Of a stretch of 64,000 nucleotides of DNA, positions 57,293 through 64,000 are shown piece after piece (positions within the stretch are counted from its first letter, which is position 1; the number at the start of each line of letters is the position of its first letter). The DNA is from Pseudonocardia hierapolitana (GTDB lineage: Bacteria; Actinomycetota; Actinomycetes; Mycobacteriales; Pseudonocardiaceae), in NCBI RefSeq assembly GCF_007994075.1, contig NZ_VIWU01000001.1, positions 6,076,001 through 6,140,000 of the forward strand, written 5' to 3'. The translations under genes and the position numbers were made by a program. The notes beneath the pieces were generated by a model. It was not told where the DNA came from. It ran no database searches and was given only the letters and a program-made list of their open reading frames with translations.

Positions 57293-57622
57293 CTGCGTGC
57301 CCGTCCCGCGCCCAGCGAACGCGCCGGTCAACGCCATGGGGTCACCGCAGAGCCTGACACGAGACGGCGCTTTCCGCATCGGCCGATAGGCCGTACGGGT
57401 ACCCCGCAGAACAGGGGCGACCGTCGGACGCGTGCAGATGCACCCACGGTGGGCGGGCCGCGACGCGTGGTTGCCGTCCCCGGTGAGGCTCTCGTAGCAT
57501 CCGGAAGCGGTTGGACCGACAGCCGGTGCGTGAGCGTGCGCACGGGCATGGTCGTGGTCGGTGATCCTGCGGACCCTCTGCCCGGCGGGCGCTTCGTGAG
57601 TCGAGCCAGCAGAGGGGCAAGC
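57293..57622. other. Divergent intergenic region of the ANTAR/STAS cluster
   Basis: 330 bp holding the promoters for the GAF-ANTAR gene (minus) and STAS operon (plus). A GGGTAC box near 57407 is reminiscent of SigB/SigF -10 elements, but no GTTT-type -35 is found at proper spacing. Nothing else recognised. Confidence 0.4.
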
Positions 57623-58027
57623 ATGCGCGGAGCCGTGCCGCCGGAGCAGTACCTCACGCCCGACCAGCCGAGCCTGCGGATCATGTCCGTTCAGCCCGAC
57701 CGGGAGCACGCCTTCGTCGAGGTGGTCGGGGCCTGCGGCCACGAGGGCGTCGCCGAGTTGCGGCAGAGGGTGGACGGGTTGTTGATCGCCGGTGCGCGGT
57801 TCGTACTGGTGGATCTCACCGCGGCGGGCGAGGTCGCACCCACGACGAGCGCCGCGCTCGCCTCCGCGGGACGACAGCTGACGCGGCGAAACGGGTGGCT
57901 CCGGACGGTCGGGCACGACTCGTCGTCCGCGGCGCGGCACGAGGCCTCGTTGCTGGACCTCTTCGTGATGTACCAGGCGGCCGTCCGGCGGGGCGCGGTC
58001 CGGGAAGCCGGCGGTGGAGCGCGATGA
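57623..58027 (+). CDS. STAS-domain protein (anti-sigma factor antagonist-like)
   Basis: 134 aa from the ATG at 57623, which has GAGGGG 5 bases upstream; the longer reading is not domain-like. The STAS fold is read from SLRIMSVQPDREHAFVEVVGACGHEGVAELRQRVDGLLIAGARFVLVDLTAAGEVAPTTSAALASA (in segments). The phosphorylatable Ser/Thr loop is TTSAA. Such proteins bind and release anti-sigma factors. No anti-sigma kinase is adjacent. The stop overlaps the next STAS gene (ATGA). Confidence 0.8.
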   Translation: MRGAVPPEQYLTPDQPSLRIMSVQPDREHAFVEVVGACGHEGVAELRQRVDGLLIAGARFVLVDLTAAGEVAPTTSAALASAGRQLTRRNGWLRTVGHDSSSAARHEASLLDLFVMYQAAVRRGAVREAGGGAR

Positions 58028-58503
58028 GCACGGAATGGCGCTCCGGCACGGGCAGCGCGCTGCTCCACCGGGAGGCGGCCCCGGTGGACCTGTTGGCATT
58101 CCTGCCCTCCCCCCGGCGGGAGATCCGGCCGCGTGCTGTCCCGGATCGGGACGAGCCGCTCGACGTGCGGCTGCACGCGCCGACGCCCGACATCGTGATC
58201 GTGCGGGTCATCGGTCCGCTGGACTCGCGCGGCTGCACGACGCTGGCGATCCGGGTACGTCAGCAGCTGCACCGGGCGCCGCACGTCATCCTCGACCTCT
58301 CCTCGGTGACCTGGATGGACCCGGAGGTGGCCTGCGAGCTGCGAGCCCTGCGCTCGATGGCCGTCGACTGCTGCACCCACCTGCATTTCGCCGCCGAGAA
58401 CGAGCGGGTCGTCGAAGGGCTGCGACGGATCGATCTGGGCGAGCCCGTCGTCGCGGGCACCGCCGACTCGGTTCTCGCATGCCTCGCACCCCGTAACGGT
58501 TGA
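58024..58503 (+). CDS. Second STAS-domain protein
   Basis: 159 aa. An N-terminal 45-residue Arg/Pro-rich extension is followed by a STAS domain (IVIVRVIGPLDSRGCTTLAIRVRQQL, HVILDLSSVTWMDPEVACELRAL). The loop after the DLS strand lacks the usual DSSG Ser and reads TWMDPEV, so phospho-switching may differ from classic antagonists. ATGA overlap with the preceding STAS gene; a GAF-ANTAR gene follows after 49 bp. Confidence 0.8.
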   Translation: MSTEWRSGTGSALLHREAAPVDLLAFLPSPRREIRPRAVPDRDEPLDVRLHAPTPDIVIVRVIGPLDSRGCTTLAIRVRQQLHRAPHVILDLSSVTWMDPEVACELRALRSMAVDCCTHLHFAAENERVVEGLRRIDLGEPVVAGTADSVLACLAPRNG

Positions 58504-58552
58504 GGCACACAGGGCGACCGTCTGCGGGGGCGGGTGGACCGGGGGGACGTCG

Positions 58553-59272
58553 GTGGGGCGGGCAGCTGCGGGGACGGACATCGGCGTCGAGCTGGCGGCA
58601 ATGGTGGTGGCGACGTCGTCGCTCGACGAGCTCCTCGTGGGAATCGCCGAGCTGACGGCGGGGGCGGTGCCCGCTGCGGTGTCCGCGAGCGTCGCGCTCA
58701 CGGCGCCGGCGTGGAGCGGGTACGCGATCGCGGTCGACGAGCGCGCCGCCCGGCTCGAGGCACTGCAACGCCGGGGCGGGGCGGGTCCCGGCCCGGACGC
58801 CCTGCGGTCGGCGCGGGTGATCGAGGCGGGTGACCTGCGGACCGAGCGGCGCTGGCCGGCGTTCGCCCGTGCAGCCGCGGGCGCCGGGGTGCTGGCGCTC
58901 CGCACCGTCCCGATGTTCGTCCGCGACGGCCGCCCGATCGGCGTGCTCACCGTCTACGGGGCCACCCCGGCCGCGTTCGACACGTCGGACCGCAGCCTCG
59001 CCGACCGGATCGCAGGCTTCGCCACCGTCGCGGTCGCGGGGACGATGCGCAACTACGACGACACGGTGCTGTCCGCGCGCCTGCGCCAGGCCCTCGTCTC
59101 CCGATCGGGCATCGACCAGGCGATCGGCATCGTCATGGCCCGGGAGACGTGCTCGCCCGAGACGGCCCTCGCCGTCCTGCGCGCGACGGCGCGCACCCGC
59201 GGCACGACGCTGCCGGACGTCGCCGCCGACCTCGTGGCCCGCACCGACGCGCAGGCGCTGATCCGCCCGTGA
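58553..59272 (+). CDS. GAF-ANTAR RNA-binding regulator, second copy
   Basis: 239 aa, same length and plan as the protein at 56573. The GAF part is ASSLDELLVGIAELTAGAVPAAVSA-like with RTVPMFVRDGRPIGVLTVYGATPAAFDTSDRSLADRIAGFA. The ANTAR part is LSARLRQALVSRSGIDQAIGIVMARETCSPETALAVLRATARTRG in segments. The GAF half has diverged more than the ANTAR half. GTG at 58553 is preceded by GGGGGGAC. Together with the divergent paralogue and two STAS proteins it suggests a stress-signalling unit. Confidence 0.87.
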   Translation: MGRAAAGTDIGVELAAMVVATSSLDELLVGIAELTAGAVPAAVSASVALTAPAWSGYAIAVDERAARLEALQRRGGAGPGPDALRSARVIEAGDLRTERRWPAFARAAAGAGVLALRTVPMFVRDGRPIGVLTVYGATPAAFDTSDRSLADRIAGFATVAVAGTMRNYDDTVLSARLRQALVSRSGIDQAIGIVMARETCSPETALAVLRATARTRGTTLPDVAADLVARTDAQALIRP

Positions 59273-59284
59273 CGGCCCCGCCTC

Positions 59285-59629
59285 CTAACCGGGCCGCCCG
59301 GGCTCGAGGGCGTCGATCCAGTACTCGCGGGCAAGCGCGTCGACGCCGGCGGGTGAGACCCCGCGCAGGTGCACGACGGTGCCGTCGGTGCCGGCGATAC
59401 GCCCGTGCTTCTGCAGCTCCAGCACGTGGTAGCGCTCCGGCGGGAAGTCCAGCACGACGTCGACCGGGAAGCGGCCGCGTTCGTCGCGGTGGGCGCCGAC
59501 GCCGGGGGCGGCCTTGCCGATGGCCTGGACGCCGAGCCAGCCCTGGTAGAGCAGCACCAGCAGGACGACGACCGCGATGCGGCGCACGGGGGCGCTGCGG
59601 ACTGCTCTACGCAGGATCGGCGACGGCAT
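59285..59629 (-). CDS. Small single-pass membrane protein at the end of the ABC importer operon
   Basis: 114 aa. One N-terminal membrane segment (RRIAVVVLLVLLYQGWLGVQAIG) after a basic start, then a soluble ~75-residue part (PVDVVLDFPPERYHVLELQKHGRIAGTDGTVVHLRGVSPAGVDALAREYWI). No family recognised. It overlaps the 3' end of the ATPase gene by 23 bp, so it belongs to the importer operon; the domain would face outside. Could be an accessory or ligand-related protein. Confidence 0.7.
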   Translation of the reverse strand: MPSPILRRAVRSAPVRRIAVVVLLVLLYQGWLGVQAIGKAAPGVGAHRDERGRFPVDVVLDFPPERYHVLELQKHGRIAGTDGTVVHLRGVSPAGVDALAREYWIDALEPGRPG

Positions 59630-60398
59630 CTGCCTCGTCCCCCGCGAGCAGGTCGGTGATCCGGTTGCGGATGCTGCGGAACTGCGGCAGCTCGCCGGTG
59701 GTGCGCCAGTCCCGGGGGCGCGGGAGGTCGACCGTGACGATCTCGTGCACCCGGCTGGGCCGCCCGGTGAGCACGACGACCCGGTCGGACAGGAACACCG
59801 CCTCGTCCACGTCGTGGGTCACGAAGAAGACGGTCGGGCGCCGTGCCTGGAAGATCCGGGTGAGGTCCTCCTGCAGCTTGCGGCGGGTCTGGGCGTCGAT
59901 GCTCGCGAACGGCTCGTCCATGAGCATCACCGCCGGCTCGTTGGCGAGCACCCTGGCCACGCCGAGCCGTTGCTGCATGCCGCCGGACAGCTCGTGCGGG
60001 TAGCGGTGCTCGAACCCGGCCAGCCCGACGAGCTGCAGGTACTCCGCCGCCGTCGCCTCCCGTTCCGCCTTGGGGACACCGCGCATGCGCAGTCCGAACG
60101 CGACGTTGCCCTGCACCGTCTTCCACGGGAAGAGCGCGTGGTTCTGGAACACCACCCCGCGGTCCGGGCCGGGGCCGCGCACCGGCTTCCCGGCCACGGT
60201 GACCGTGCCTGCGGTCGCCTCGACGAAGCCGGCGACGATGTTGAGCACGGTGGTCTTCCCGCACCCGCTCGGGCCGAGGACCGAGACGAACTCGCCCTCG
60301 GCGACGTCGAACGAGACGTCCCCGATCGCGACGACCTCGTCTCCGGTGTAGCCGTCGACGTAGGTCTTGTGCAGGTTCTCGACCTGGAGCGCTCTCAC
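59607..60398 (-). CDS. ABC transporter ATP-binding protein (nitrate/sulfonate/taurine type)
   Basis: 263 aa. Walker A GPSGCGKTT, Q-loop VVFQNHALFPWKTV, signature LSGGMQQRLGVARVL, Walker B VMLMDEPFASID, H-loop VTHDVDEAVFL. The Q-loop form and length fit the SsuB/TauB group. GTG at 60398 overlaps the permease stop (GTGA). It serves the two permeases and binding protein that precede it in the operon. Confidence 0.92.
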   Translation of the reverse strand: MRALQVENLHKTYVDGYTGDEVVAIGDVSFDVAEGEFVSVLGPSGCGKTTVLNIVAGFVEATAGTVTVAGKPVRGPGPDRGVVFQNHALFPWKTVQGNVAFGLRMRGVPKAEREATAAEYLQLVGLAGFEHRYPHELSGGMQQRLGVARVLANEPAVMLMDEPFASIDAQTRRKLQEDLTRIFQARRPTVFFVTHDVDEAVFLSDRVVVLTGRPSRVHEIVTVDLPRPRDWRTTGELPQFRSIRNRITDLLAGDEADAVADPA

Positions 60399-61195
60399 CT
60401 GGCTGCTGCCTCCTGACGGACCAGTCCCCAGCGTTCCACGGTGGCGTGCTCGAACGGCGCGAGCAGCAGCGCGTCGAGCGCGTACCACAGGATGCCCAGC
60501 ACGATCATCCCGAGGAAGACCTCGGCGACGTCGCCGACGCGGCGGGCGTCGAACATCATGAACCCGATCCCGCTGGTCCCGACGATGATCTCGGCGGCCA
60601 CCAGTGCCCGCCAGCCGTAGCCGAGCCCGGTGCGCACGCCGCTGGCCACCGACGGCAGCGAGCCCGGCACGATCACCTCGACGAACACCCGGAACCGGCC
60701 CGCGCCGAGGCTGCGGGCCGCGCGCACCAGTTCGGGGGGCACCTGCTCGATCCCGGCCACGATGCTCAGCACGAGCGGGAAGACGATGGTGTAGACGATC
60801 ACGAACGTCACAGCGGTGAGGCTGAAGCCGAACCAGACGATGACGATCGGCAGCCACGCGATGTCGGCGATGGCCTGGAAGAAGAGCAGCAGCGGCCAGG
60901 TCAGCCGCCGTGCGAGTGGCGACATCCCGACCAGGAACCCGAGCGGGAGCCCGATCAGCAGCCCGAACAGCACGCCGTTCCACAGCCGGGTGAGCGAGTC
61001 GGACAGGTACCCGGGCAGGATGCCGCGCTCCAGCAGGCCACCTAGTTCGGCCAGCACGACGTCGGGGCCGACGAAGAACGCGGGCGGGAAGACCTGCAGC
61101 TGCGCCAGCAGCCACCACAGAGCCACCACCGGTACGAACGGGCCCAGGGTGCGGACCGCCCCGCTGCGGGCCAGCCGGCGCGCGAGCACGGTCAT
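60395..61195 (-). CDS. ABC transporter permease (SsuC/TauC-like), copy 1
   Basis: 266 aa with six membrane helices and the EAA loop GIEQVPPELVRAARSLGAGRFRVFVEVIVPGSLPSVASGVRTGLGYGW (in segments), plus ATSAGLG-like VGTSGIGFMMF. Part of a two-permease system; the paralogue is encoded directly upstream, so the channel is probably a heterodimer, unlike the usual homodimer of this transporter family. ATG at 61195, ATGA overlap with the other permease gene. Confidence 0.9.
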   Translation of the reverse strand: MTVLARRLARSGAVRTLGPFVPVVALWWLLAQLQVFPPAFFVGPDVVLAELGGLLERGILPGYLSDSLTRLWNGVLFGLLIGLPLGFLVGMSPLARRLTWPLLLFFQAIADIAWLPIVIVWFGFSLTAVTFVIVYTIVFPLVLSIVAGIEQVPPELVRAARSLGAGRFRVFVEVIVPGSLPSVASGVRTGLGYGWRALVAAEIIVGTSGIGFMMFDARRVGDVAEVFLGMIVLGILWYALDALLLAPFEHATVERWGLVRQEAAAR

Positions 61196-62022
61196 GACGG
61201 GGCCGCCGTCATGCCCCAGCGCTGCACCGTGCGTCGCTCGAGCGGCGCGAGCAGCAGCCGGTCCATCGCGAGCCAGAGCACGCCGATGATCACCATCGAG
61301 GCGATGATGACGTCGGTCGAGAAGGTCTTCTGGGCGAGGAACAGGGCGTACCCGAGTCCCGCGCTGGTGGCGATGATCTCCGCGGCCACCAGGCCGCGCC
61401 AGCCGTAGCCGAGCCCGACCCGCAGGCCCGTCACCACGCTCGGCAGCGCGCCGGGCAGCAACACCTCCCAGAACATCCGCACCCGGCCGGTGCCCATGCT
61501 GCGCGCGGCGCGCAGCAGCGGGATCGGGATGCGCCGCACGCCCAGCACGGTGTTGTAGGCGAGCGCGAAGAACATCGCGTTCCACACGATGAAGATCACC
61601 GCGCCGTCCCCGTACCCGAGCCAGAGCGTCGCGATCGGGATCCAGGCGATGCCGGCGAGCGCGACGGAGAACCGCAGCAGCGGCGCGAAGAACGCCGACA
61701 GCCGCGGGCTCGCCCCGAGCGCGACGCCGAACGGCAGTGCCGTGACGACGGCGAGCGCCGCGCCGATCAGCACCCGGCGCAGGCTCGCGGCGAGGTGGGT
61801 GACGAGCTCACCGCTGGCCGTCATGTCGGCGAGGGCCCACGCCACGTCGGTGACCTGCGGGAAGATCCGCATCGGCACGCCGGTGGCGGCCACCACCGCG
61901 GCCCAGAGGGCGAGCAGGGCGGCGAACGGCGCGAGGAACCAGAGCACCGACCGCATCGGCGAGGTCCTGCGGCGTCGCATCCGGGACACCGCAGGCGGTG
62001 GCGCCGTTCCCGTGGCGCTCAT
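61192..62022 (-). CDS. ABC transporter permease (SsuC/TauC-like), copy 2
   Basis: 276 aa, six membrane helices, EAA loop RRIPIPLLRAARSMGTGRVRMFWEVLLPGALPSVVTGLRVGLGYGW (in segments) and ATSAGLGYALFLAQKTF. Homologous to the product of the next gene. ATG at 62022 overlaps the binding-protein stop (ATGA). Confidence 0.9.
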   Translation of the reverse strand: MSATGTAPPPAVSRMRRRRTSPMRSVLWFLAPFAALLALWAAVVAATGVPMRIFPQVTDVAWALADMTASGELVTHLAASLRRVLIGAALAVVTALPFGVALGASPRLSAFFAPLLRFSVALAGIAWIPIATLWLGYGDGAVIFIVWNAMFFALAYNTVLGVRRIPIPLLRAARSMGTGRVRMFWEVLLPGALPSVVTGLRVGLGYGWRGLVAAEIIATSAGLGYALFLAQKTFSTDVIIASMVIIGVLWLAMDRLLLAPLERRTVQRWGMTAAPS

Positions 62023-63164
62023 GCCGCGGGGCAGGCCACGAGCGCGGCGTCGCGGTCGTAGGCGAAGCCGGCGTCGATGCGGGCGGCCTCCGGGATCGGA
62101 GGCAGGTCGTCGAACAGGTCGGGTCGCTCGGCCATCACCGTCGTGATGGGGCCGGGCACGAACCGGTCGGCGACGTCGAAGCCGGGCTGGGTGACGCCCT
62201 GCTCGGCGAGCATCTGCGCCACCGTGTCCATGGCGGCGTAGTTGCAGGCGGAGAAGCGCGGGTCGAGCTGCGCCACGTTGTACTGCATCGCCTGCTGGGC
62301 GATCTCCAGCTCGGTACCCGGCAGCCACCGCGTGGCCGCCTCGGCCGCCTCGTCCGGGTTGTCGCGCATCCACTTGTCCGCCGCGGCACGAGCGGTGAGG
62401 AACCGCTTCACGACGTCCGGGTTCTGCTCCACGAACTCGCGCATCGCGACGATGTAGCCGACGTAGGGGATGCGGCCCCCGCCGCGCACGACCTCCTCAC
62501 TGCCGGGAACCTGCCGCGTGATGGTGAGCGGCCACGGGTCCCACACGATCGCGGCGTCGATGCCGCCCGTCTGCAGCGCAACCGGCATGTCCGGAGGCGC
62601 GGTGTTGACGATCTCGACCTCGCCCACGGGGATCTGCAGCTCCTGGAGCAGCCCGATCAGGTAGAGGTGGTTGATCGAGCCGACGGACACGCCGATGCGC
62701 TTGCCGCGCAGCGTGCTGAGGTCAGCGTTGCTGATGCCCGAGCCGGGCCGCGCGACCACCGCCATCGTGTCGTCGATCGCCCGCTTGCTCGCCGAGCCGG
62801 AGTAGTTGCCGAGCAGCACGATGTCCAGCCCGCGCTGGGCGGCGCCGATCCCGGGCGTGCCGACCTGCACGAAGTCGACCTCGCCCGCCTGCAGCGCGTT
62901 GAGCGAGTCGACGCCGGTCGGGAACGGCTGGGCCAGGCGCACGTCCAGTCCCTGTTCCTCGAACGCGCCGATCTCCAGCGCGATCGGAAGGCCGATCTGG
63001 TCGACGGCCGACACGTAGCCCGCGTCGATCGTGACGAGCTGCGGCGCCTCGCCACCGCTCACGTCCTCGTCGACCGTGGATCCGCCGCCGCACGCGGCGA
63101 GCAGGATCACGAGGACGCTGCCCGTCAGTGCGGCGGCGAGGCGGTGCGTGCTCCGGTGGTTCAT
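62019..63164 (-). CDS. ABC transporter substrate-binding lipoprotein (nitrate/sulfonate/taurine type)
   Basis: 381 aa. Signal with lipobox LLAAC, then APQLVTIDAGYVSAVDQIGLPIALEIGAFEEQGLDVRLAQPF, LQAGEVDFVQVGTPGIGAAQRGLDIVL, and LSTLRGKRIGVSVGSINHLYLIGLL. This is the NMT1/SsuA-like fold. The ATG at 63164 follows GGAGGGGG. Substrate unknown: relatives bind sulfonates, nitrate, bicarbonate or aromatic acids. First gene of a five-gene importer operon, 22 bp downstream of the SDR gene and so possibly co-transcribed with it. Confidence 0.9.
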   Translation of the reverse strand: MNHRSTHRLAAALTGSVLVILLAACGGGSTVDEDVSGGEAPQLVTIDAGYVSAVDQIGLPIALEIGAFEEQGLDVRLAQPFPTGVDSLNALQAGEVDFVQVGTPGIGAAQRGLDIVLLGNYSGSASKRAIDDTMAVVARPGSGISNADLSTLRGKRIGVSVGSINHLYLIGLLQELQIPVGEVEIVNTAPPDMPVALQTGGIDAAIVWDPWPLTITRQVPGSEEVVRGGGRIPYVGYIVAMREFVEQNPDVVKRFLTARAAADKWMRDNPDEAAEAATRWLPGTELEIAQQAMQYNVAQLDPRFSACNYAAMDTVAQMLAEQGVTQPGFDVADRFVPGPITTVMAERPDLFDDLPPIPEAARIDAGFAYDRDAALVACPAA

Positions 63165-63186
63165 CGTTGAACCCCCTCCTGTCTGC

Positions 63187-63948
63187 TCAGCGGGAGAGCC
63201 AGCCCCCGTCGACGGCGAGGACGTGGCCATGGACGTAGTCGGCGGCGGGGGAGGCGAGGAAGACCGCGGCCCCCGCGACGTCCTCCGGCTCCGCCCAGCG
63301 GCCGGCCGGGATGCGGGCGAGGATCTCGGCGCTGCGGGTGGGGTCGCTGCGCAGCGCCGCGGTGGTGGCGGTGGCGACGTAGCCGGGTGCGATCGCGTTG
63401 ACGTTGACGCCGTGGGACGCCCACTCGTTGGCGAGCGCGCGGGTGAGCCCGGCGAGCGCGTGCTTGCTCGCCGTGTACGAGGGCACGACGAGCCCGCCCT
63501 GGAAGCTCAGCAGCGACGCGACGTTGACGATCTTCCCGGAGCCGCGGGCGACCATGCGGCGTCCGGCGGCCCGGCACAGCTCGAACGCGGCGTGCAGGTT
63601 CACCTCGATGACCTCGTACCAGTCCTCGTCGGGGAACTCGGTGGCCGGGGCCCGGCGGATGAGGCCTGCGTTGTTGACCAGGACGTCGACGGCGTGCGCG
63701 TCGAGCAGGCGCTCGGCGGCGGCGCGGCGGGCGGGCCGGTCGGAGAGGTCCAGCAGCTCGGTGGTCACCGCCGCGCCGAGGGCTGTCGCCTCCTCGGCCA
63801 CCGGGGCCAGGTTGTCCCGCTCGGAGAGCAGGAGCAGGTCCGCGCCCGCGCCCGCGAGGCCGAGCGCGATCGCGCGGCCGATCCCGGACCCGGCGCCGGT
63901 GACCATGGCCAGCCGGCCGTCGAGCGAGAAAGGGGAGGTGACGGCCAC
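63187..63948 (-). CDS. Short-chain dehydrogenase (KduD/gluconate 5-dehydrogenase-like)
   Basis: 253 aa classical SDR: TGAGSGIGRAIALG (cofactor), NNAGLIRRAP, catalytic Ser in NVASLLSFQGG, YxxxK in PSYTASKHA, and YVATATTAAL. The pattern resembles 2-deoxy-D-gluconate 3-dehydrogenase (KduD) and gluconate 5-dehydrogenase. GTG at 63948. It precedes the ABC importer genes by 22 bp on the same strand and may process the imported compound. Its promoter lies within or beyond the last 52 bp of the window. Confidence 0.88.
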   Translation of the reverse strand: MAVTSPFSLDGRLAMVTGAGSGIGRAIALGLAGAGADLLLLSERDNLAPVAEEATALGAAVTTELLDLSDRPARRAAAERLLDAHAVDVLVNNAGLIRRAPATEFPDEDWYEVIEVNLHAAFELCRAAGRRMVARGSGKIVNVASLLSFQGGLVVPSYTASKHALAGLTRALANEWASHGVNVNAIAPGYVATATTAALRSDPTRSAEILARIPAGRWAEPEDVAGAAVFLASPAADYVHGHVLAVDGGWLSR

Positions 63949-64000
63949 GCCTGGACGGTAGGAGCGGGCATGCGGCGCGGTGAAGCGCGACTTCCGGATC

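Noticed and set aside
57395..57425. SigB/SigF-type promoter before the ANTAR/STAS genes
   Set aside because: Only a GGGTAC box is present; no GTTT-like -35 lies at the required distance.
1..64000. Secondary-metabolite gene cluster or prophage
   Set aside because: No polyketide, peptide-synthetase, terpene, phage structural or integrase genes are seen; the content is catabolic, transport and regulatory.

Overview
The window looks like chromosomal DNA of a high-GC actinobacterium, most likely Pseudonocardiaceae (Pseudonocardia or a close relative). The grounds are very GC-rich codon usage, many GTG starts, GTGA/ATGA start-stop overlaps, a GAF-ANTAR/STAS signalling cluster, a PaaX regulator and a TPP-riboswitch-led thiYXZ operon. 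This placement is inference; no rRNA or other marker is present. About 60 genes are supported. I see no tRNA, rRNA, CRISPR or phage genes, and one insertion sequence.

Layout. 1-7.3 kb: the end of a DUF4232 protein, a type II NADH dehydrogenase, and a four-gene minus-strand operon with ATGA couplings. That operon encodes a short nucleotide-sugar dehydrogenase, a processive GT2 synthase, a membrane-anchored beta-helix protein and a lipoprotein with the YGIDPH signature of mannuronan C5-epimerases. It resembles a stripped-down alginate system in a Gram-positive and is the best candidate for an undescribed system here. 7.3-11 kb: a structured leader and promoter region, cydAB and a catalase-fold protein. 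11-14.5 kb: TPP riboswitch, thiYXZ and a TPR protein. 14.5-28.1 kb: a complete L-rhamnoside utilisation locus. It has a LacI regulator, an intracellular GH106 rhamnosidase and an MFS importer, divergent from rhaM, rhaI, an aldolase/dehydrogenase fusion, an AraA-like isomerase and rhaB, with LacI-type operator candidates between.

28-33.7 kb: GNAT, an unusual orphan ABC ATPase, and a PaoABC-type molybdenum aldehyde oxidoreductase. 33.7-36.4 kb: a PhyH oxygenase and an AraC regulator separated by an IS982-family element. 36.4-42.2 kb: BtuF-like protein, TetR plus membrane protein with a clear operator, Lrp/DUF2000/LysE, DUF2252 and a hydrolase. 42.2-42.6 kb: a 22-bp repeat array between convergent genes. 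42.6-46.1 kb: an HTH-binding-protein fusion regulator divergent from tungstate import genes tupABC. 46-53.7 kb: MHS transporter/PaaX, MarR, a small protein, and a sugar-acid catabolic group (FCD regulator, HpaI aldolase, 2-hydroxyacid dehydrogenase, SDR, KDPG-type aldolase).

53.7-55.3 kb: 1.5 kb without credible genes, holding a ~260-bp imperfect inverted repeat and a 73-bp tandem duplication. 55.3-59.3 kb: an alkaline phosphatase homologue lacking its catalytic residues and a GAF-ANTAR/STAS signalling cluster. 59.3-64 kb: a nitrate/sulfonate/taurine-type ABC importer with two permeases, preceded by an SDR.

A recurring theme is a 22-bp repeat (core GGACTCGCCGTGCTGGGG) found at three places: in the 5' end of the thiX reading frame, inside the rhamnosidase gene, and as opposed arrays between convergent genes.
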